Assembly: GCA_009744235.1 (NCBI GenBank) | Contig: WPHV01000016.1 | Location: 1-64,000, forward strand | DNA: 64,000 nucleotides | Direction: 5' to 3' | DNA from: Gillisella vitis | GTDB taxonomy: Bacteria > Pseudomonadota > Alphaproteobacteria > Rhizobiales > Rhizobiaceae | In this document: piece by piece, positions 59,856 through 64,000 of the stretch | How the letters are laid out: the number at the start of each line of letters is the position of its first letter | How positions within the stretch are numbered: the stretch's first letter is position 1 | Program-made: the position numbers and the translations under genes | Notes under the pieces: model-generated | Told to the model about the DNA's origin: nothing | Databases searched by the model: none | What the model saw: only the letters and a program-made list of their open reading frames with translations

Positions 59856-61793
59856 ATGTTCGCATTCAACAATTTCAAGATACTGACGAAGATTTCGCTG
59901 GCGTTCACTTTGTTGGTTATTCTCAGTATAGCGATCTGCGTTATCAATATTACCGGGCTCAATAGCCAGAATCGGGCTGTTGCCATGACGGAGCACACTT
60001 ATAGGGTGCTTTCGACCCTTGATGCTATCTCACAAGCCATGGTCGATCAGGAAACAGGACTTCGAGGTTACCTCATTTCCGGTACCGAGGCATTTCTCGC
60101 ACCACAAAAAGCAGGACAAGCGGCCTACCGTAAGGCTTTGGCCAGTGTCAGAACTCTGACATCCGACAACCCGGTGCAGCAGAAAAGACTGGACGATCTC
60201 GACGGCTTCGCGTCAACCTGGACCAACGATGTTCTGACGAAGGAAGTGGCTCTGGTGCAGAATCCATCGACGCGTGAGCAGGCGCTCGCGATGGAATCGG
60301 CAGGTGCCGGTAAAACTGCCATGGATGCCATTCGGTCGAAAGTCGCTGAAATGGCGGCCGAAGAACGTGATTTGCTTCAGAAACGCAATAACGAAACAAA
60401 CGCGGCGGCCCAATCCACAAGCCTGAGCAACTATATTACCAGTGGCCTGACAATCAGTCTGTCTATATTGGCGCTCTGGGCGATTTTTGTCGCGGTGATC
60501 AAGCCCATCCGCAACATCAATCTTTCCATGAACAAGCTTGCCAATGGCGACCGGGATAGCACGATACCGCATGCCGAGCGGGGTGACGAGATTGGCGAAA
60601 TGGCTGGCGCCGTGGAAGTCTTCAGGCAAAACGCCATTGAACGCGTCCGCCTTGAGCAGGAGACGGAAGCCAATCGTTCCATAAGCGAACGGGAACGCAT
60701 CGAACGCGACAAACAGAAAGCACAGGAAGCTGCTGACGTTCAATTTGCTGTCGATAATATTGCAACCGGTCTTGCGGCGCTATCCGACGGGGATGTGTCC
60801 TATCGGATCAGCCAGCCCTTTACCCCAGCACTCGACGGTGTTCGCAATGACTTCAATTTGTCTGCTGAAAAATTAAAGTCGGCGCTGAGCCGTGTCGCTC
60901 AGAATGCCCATGGCATCGGCGCGGGCACCAATGAAATCCGGTCTGCCGCTGATGATCTTGCCAAGCGGACTGAACAGCAGGCCGCTGCCGTGGAAGAGAC
61001 CGCCGCAGCCCTGGAGCAAATCACCACCGCAGTCACGGATTCTACCAAGCGCGCCCAGGAAGCGGGTAATCTCGTTGCCCGGACCAAAGCCGGAGCCGAA
61101 CATTCCGGTGAGGTGGTTCGCAAAGCGGTGATTGCCATGGAGCGGATCGAGAAATCATCGGGGGAAATTTCCAACATTATCGGCGTGATCGATGAGATCG
61201 CCTTCCAGACCAACCTTCTGGCCTTGAATGCGGGCGTGGAAGCCGCACGCGCTGGCGAGGCCGGCAAGGGTTTTGCCGTTGTTGCACAGGAAGTGCGTGA
61301 ACTGGCGCAGCGCTCGGCAAATGCGGCCAAGGAGATCAAGGCCCTGATCAATACGTCGAACCAGCAGGTCGAGGAGGGCGTACAACTGGTTGGAGACACC
61401 GGAAAAGCTTTGGAGACCATCGTCGCCGAAGTCCAGGAGATCAATCGCCATGTATCAGCGATTGTTGACGCTGCTCAGGAGCAGTCTTCCGGGCTTCAGC
61501 AGATCAACACCGCCGTCAATCAGATGGATCAGGACACCCAGAAGAACGCAGCGATGGTGGAAGAAACCACGGCAGCAAGCCACAGCCTTGCCAAGGAAGT
61601 CACCTCGCTCAACGATCTACTGGCGCAGTTCAAGCTTTCCGATACGCAATACCAAATTTCCAGCCCACGGCCAGCGAGCGTGGGTGACAAACCAACGACA
61701 TCTCCTGTCCGTGCGCTCGGTCGCAAGATTGCCTCGGCCTTCGCCGGCAATGCCGCGGTCGATAACAGTAAGAGCGATTGGGAGGAATTTTGA
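59856..61793 (+). CDS. Methyl-accepting chemotaxis protein with CHASE3 sensor
   Basis: The 645-residue receptor has a first membrane helix at about 8-30 and a periplasmic CHASE3 domain (VDQETGLRGYLISGTEAFL). A second membrane helix lies around 190-212, then HAMP and the signalling domain with the hairpin tip IIGVIDEIAFQTNLLALNAG. The C-terminal DWEEF is a CheR/CheB-binding pentapeptide tether. ATG at 59856 has GGAG upstream. It is followed by a terminator and stands alone, but lies next to sugar transport genes. The ligand is unknown. Confidence 0.93.
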   Translation: MFAFNNFKILTKISLAFTLLVILSIAICVINITGLNSQNRAVAMTEHTYRVLSTLDAISQAMVDQETGLRGYLISGTEAFLAPQKAGQAAYRKALASVRTLTSDNPVQQKRLDDLDGFASTWTNDVLTKEVALVQNPSTREQALAMESAGAGKTAMDAIRSKVAEMAAEERDLLQKRNNETNAAAQSTSLSNYITSGLTISLSILALWAIFVAVIKPIRNINLSMNKLANGDRDSTIPHAERGDEIGEMAGAVEVFRQNAIERVRLEQETEANRSISERERIERDKQKAQEAADVQFAVDNIATGLAALSDGDVSYRISQPFTPALDGVRNDFNLSAEKLKSALSRVAQNAHGIGAGTNEIRSAADDLAKRTEQQAAAVEETAAALEQITTAVTDSTKRAQEAGNLVARTKAGAEHSGEVVRKAVIAMERIEKSSGEISNIIGVIDEIAFQTNLLALNAGVEAARAGEAGKGFAVVAQEVRELAQRSANAAKEIKALINTSNQQVEEGVQLVGDTGKALETIVAEVQEINRHVSAIVDAAQEQSSGLQQINTAVNQMDQDTQKNAAMVEETTAASHSLAKEVTSLNDLLAQFKLSDTQYQISSPRPASVGDKPTTSPVRALGRKIASAFAGNAAVDNSKSDWEEF

Positions 61794-61876
61794 TGACCCC
61801 AACGTTCAAGCCTGTCGATATGGCTTGAGACGACTGTCTTCGTAAAGTTCGATTGACGGTTCAATATCAGGATACG

Positions 61877-61903
61877 GCCCACCCGCGACATATGCGGGTG
61901 GGC
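61877..61903 (+). terminator. Terminator of the chemoreceptor gene
   Basis: Perfect 10-base arms GCCCACCCGC / GCGGGTGGGC with a 7-base loop, followed by TCTTGTTCGTTCT on the plus strand. It is located about 80 bases after the chemoreceptor stop. Confidence 0.78.
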
Positions 61904-61950
61904 TCTTGTTCGTTCTGGGGCTCATTTAAGACGAAGATTCGCCCACGTTT

Positions 61951-62961
61951 CTATATCCGCTTTTGAATTGACCTACCGCTCTCATCGAACCGGTGAAGGC
62001 ATCCTTCCATTGGCTTGGCGCTGATGATTTCGCCGAGCCTTGGTTGATGGCTACCGCTGGTGCGGATGAGCAGCTTTCCGTAGAGCGCGGAGTCGATGGT
62101 CATGAACGTATCGCTTCCAAGGCATTCCGCAACCACGACGGGACCGCTCCAGGCGTCATGGTCTTGGGAAAGCACCAGATGCTCTGGTCTTACGCCAATG
62201 GTTGTTGCACTGTGTCGCTGGGCCGCCTCGCCCGACACCAAATTCATTTGTGGCGAGCCAATAAAGGCGGCGACAAAGAGATTGGCTGGCCTGTGATAAA
62301 GCTCTAGCGGCGTGCCCAACTGCTCAAGGACGCCCTTGTTGAAAACGGCAATTTTGTCAGCCATGGTCATGGCTTCCACCTGATCATGGGTGACGTAAAT
62401 GGTTGTTGCTTTCAATCTCTTCTGTAATTCTCGAATTTCCGAGCGCATTTGCACCCGCAGCTTAGCATCGAGATTGGAAAGAGGTTCATCAAACAGAAAA
62501 ACCTTCGGGTCGCGCACAATCGCTCTGCCCATGGCAACGCGCTGACGCTGCCCGCCTGAAAGAGCTGCGGGCTTGCGCTTCAGGTATGGTTCCAGCCCCA
62601 GGATCTCAGATGCCTTTGCCACGCGCGCATGAATGTCTGCCACAGAATGCCCCGCGAGCTTGAGGGCAAAACCCATGTTCTCGGCCACGGTCATATGCGG
62701 ATAGAGCGCATAATTTAGAAACACCATGGCAATGTCGCGTTCGCGTGGGCTGAGGTCATTGATGCGGATACCATCAATGAAAATATCGCCGCCTGATACC
62801 TCTTCCAAACCCGCAATCATCCGTAGGAAGGTCGATTTACCGCAGCCGGAAGGTCCAACCAGCGCCAGGAATTCTCCGTCCCCAACCTCTAGATCCACAC
62901 CGTGGATGACCTCCAAGGCCCCGTAATGCTTGCGTAAATTTTCAATCCGCACCACAGCCAT
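61951..62961 (-). CDS. Carbohydrate ABC transporter ATPase with altered Q-loop
   Basis: The 336-residue MalK/UgpC-type protein has Walker A GPSGCGKST, signature LSGGQRQR and Walker B FLFDEPLSN intact. The Q-loop reads MVFLNYALYPH, where residue 82 is leucine (CTA) instead of the invariant glutamine; the two paralogues in this window have MVFQ. The C-terminal regulatory domain (about 235-336) is present but short. GGGAGGAAAT precedes the start. It is divergent from a binding-protein gene that runs off the window. The intervening region (62962-63146) carries both promoters. Confidence 0.9.
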   Translation of the reverse strand: MAVVRIENLRKHYGALEVIHGVDLEVGDGEFLALVGPSGCGKSTFLRMIAGLEEVSGGDIFIDGIRINDLSPRERDIAMVFLNYALYPHMTVAENMGFALKLAGHSVADIHARVAKASEILGLEPYLKRKPAALSGGQRQRVAMGRAIVRDPKVFLFDEPLSNLDAKLRVQMRSEIRELQKRLKATTIYVTHDQVEAMTMADKIAVFNKGVLEQLGTPLELYHRPANLFVAAFIGSPQMNLVSGEAAQRHSATTIGVRPEHLVLSQDHDAWSGPVVVAECLGSDTFMTIDSALYGKLLIRTSGSHQPRLGEIISAKPMEGCLHRFDESGRSIQKRI

Positions 62962-63146
62962 GATTTCCTCCCAGACAAATCGCTTGACGCAAAACAAAAG
63001 TGATTTAATCTATTTCGTGCAATCAGGGAAGATGCCTGTTGGAGGAGACAGCGGGTGTCGGATGGTGACGCAGGGCGGAGGCTTGCCCGCGATTGAGGGT
63101 TTTAACGCATGGCACTCAACGGCATGCGACTTTGGGAGGAAGGCAC

Positions 63147-64000
63147 ATGAAAAAGAACAGGCATGCGTTGACGCTTGTCGCGCTGTTGGTCGCCCCAGTG
63201 GGCGGGAATGCCAGTGACATGATCACCGGTGACACGGTTGGCCCGGCTGACGCGCCCAATAAAATGACATTCCGTATGACGACCGACGGCCCGCGCAATA
63301 ATGATCCGGTTGTGGCTGAAGGCTATGGCAAGCTGTTCAATCAGTTTATTGCCAAGCACCCCGGCTGGCGCATTGAATTACAGATGATGACGGGGGATAT
63401 CAGCCAGGAGCAGGCCCGCATGGTCGAGCAGGCCAAGTCGGGAAATGCGCCCGACTGCGCAGCCGTGGACTCCTTCGTGCTGCCTGTTTTTAAAAAAGCC
63501 GGCGTGCTGAAGTCCTTCTCGCCCTATTTCACCAAGGATGAGATCGACCAGCTTTTCCCCTTCATTCGCGAGGGCGTTACCGGAGCTGACGGCCAGATTT
63601 ATGCCTGGTGGTGGTCGACCGATCTGCGGGTTCTCTATCGCAACAAGGAGATCATCCCCGATGCGCCGCAGACATGGGACGACACCAAAAAGGCTGCGCT
63701 GCACTCCGTGAAAGAGGGCATGGAAGGCATTCTGTTCAACGGCTCACGCTATGAAGGCACCACTTTTGACTGGCTGGCCAATTTCTGGGCTGAGGGTGGC
63801 AAGCTGGTCGATGAGAGTGGCAAGCCGATCTTTGGCGAGGGTGCTGAGCGGGAAAAATTCGTCAAGGCGGTGAATTACTATCGCGACCTGGTAGAGTCAG
63901 GTGCTGCCCCCAAGCGGGTGGCCACCATTGGCAATTATGATGATTTCAATGCCGCCGCTGCAGCCGGCACCACGGCGCTGTTTGTCGGTGGAAATTGGCA
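63147..64000 (+). CDS. Extracellular solute-binding protein (family 1), partial
   Basis: The first 284 residues of a periplasmic binding protein are in the window and the gene continues beyond it. The frame is open from ATG at 63147, preceded by GGGAGGAAGG. The N terminus is a short signal peptide (MKKNRHALTLVALLVAPVGG). The segments NQFIAKHPGWRIELQMM and YAWWWSTDLRVLYRNKEI are typical of family 1 sugar-binding proteins. It is divergent from the ATPase with the altered Q-loop, and permease genes should follow outside the window. Confidence 0.9.
   Translation, partial: MKKNRHALTLVALLVAPVGGNASDMITGDTVGPADAPNKMTFRMTTDGPRNNDPVVAEGYGKLFNQFIAKHPGWRIELQMMTGDISQEQARMVEQAKSGNAPDCAAVDSFVLPVFKKAGVLKSFSPYFTKDEIDQLFPFIREGVTGADGQIYAWWWSTDLRVLYRNKEIIPDAPQTWDDTKKAALHSVKEGMEGILFNGSRYEGTTFDWLANFWAEGGKLVDESGKPIFGEGAEREKFVKAVNYYRDLVESGAAPKRVATIGNYDDFNAAAAAGTTALFVGGNW

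Overview
The window looks like chromosomal or chromid accessory DNA from an alphaproteobacterium of the family Rhizobiaceae (Agrobacterium/Allorhizobium/Rhizobium type). This is inferred from several things: opine-type amino-acid transport and LysR genes, the many sugar ABC transporters each with a dedicated regulator, a cobalamin riboswitch in front of nrdHIEF, rhizobial-type short intergenic repeats, and a CHASE3 chemoreceptor ending in a CheR-tether pentapeptide. No rRNA, complete tRNA, CRISPR array or intact transposon was found. Gene density is high, and most of the content is substrate-specific catabolic cassettes.

Region 1 (1-11263) starts with the terminal repeats of an IS21-like element. 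It continues with an amino-acid or opine-like catabolic island: an NADP-binding reductase, IclR, RidA, an FAD amine oxidase, an ornithine cyclodeaminase/ketimine reductase relative, a class V aminotransferase, a LysR regulator, an OccQ/OccM-type permease pair with its binding protein but no ATPase gene, and an amidase. Two boxes of the ATAA-N7-TTAT type known for OccR-like LysR proteins lie in front of the divergent oxidase/cyclodeaminase pair and in front of the amidase operon. A roughly 130-base repeat occurs twice, and each copy supplies the stop codon of a neighbouring gene.

Region 2 (11679-21276) holds an old yellow enzyme with a divergent ArsR repressor, the class Ib ribonucleotide reductase operon nrdHIEF behind a B12 riboswitch and a NrdR box, an AraC/MFS efflux pair, and two small exported proteins of unknown function.

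Region 3 (21404-28317) is a ribitol operon: LacI repressor, ABC importer, ribitol 2-dehydrogenase and D-ribulokinase, with a perfect LacI-type operator. It is followed by a Fic protein with an apparent autoregulatory operator and a quinone-reductase/AraC pair.

Region 4 (31670-45562) is a two-transporter sugar locus. It has an RbsABC-like importer whose binding-protein gene carries a frameshift, a MalK-type importer, two PfkB kinases, a TIM-barrel isomerase, two FucU/RbsD mutarotases and one RpiR regulator. Two matching 28-base operator candidates suggest that this RpiR protein controls both halves.

Region 5 (46038-59343) is the most interesting part. It is an intracellular uronic-acid oligosaccharide utilisation locus with a GntR regulator, a heparinase II/III-fold lyase, a GH88 unsaturated glucuronyl hydrolase, a complete ABC importer, a YesL/DUF624 membrane protein, a DUF2264 protein, a 261-residue orphan, and an unusual fusion of a hexapeptide acyltransferase to a helical domain. 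None of the enzymes shows an export signal, so short oligosaccharides are probably imported and then split in the cytoplasm. The window ends with a chemoreceptor and the start of another sugar importer, whose ATPase has leucine at the Q-loop glutamine position.
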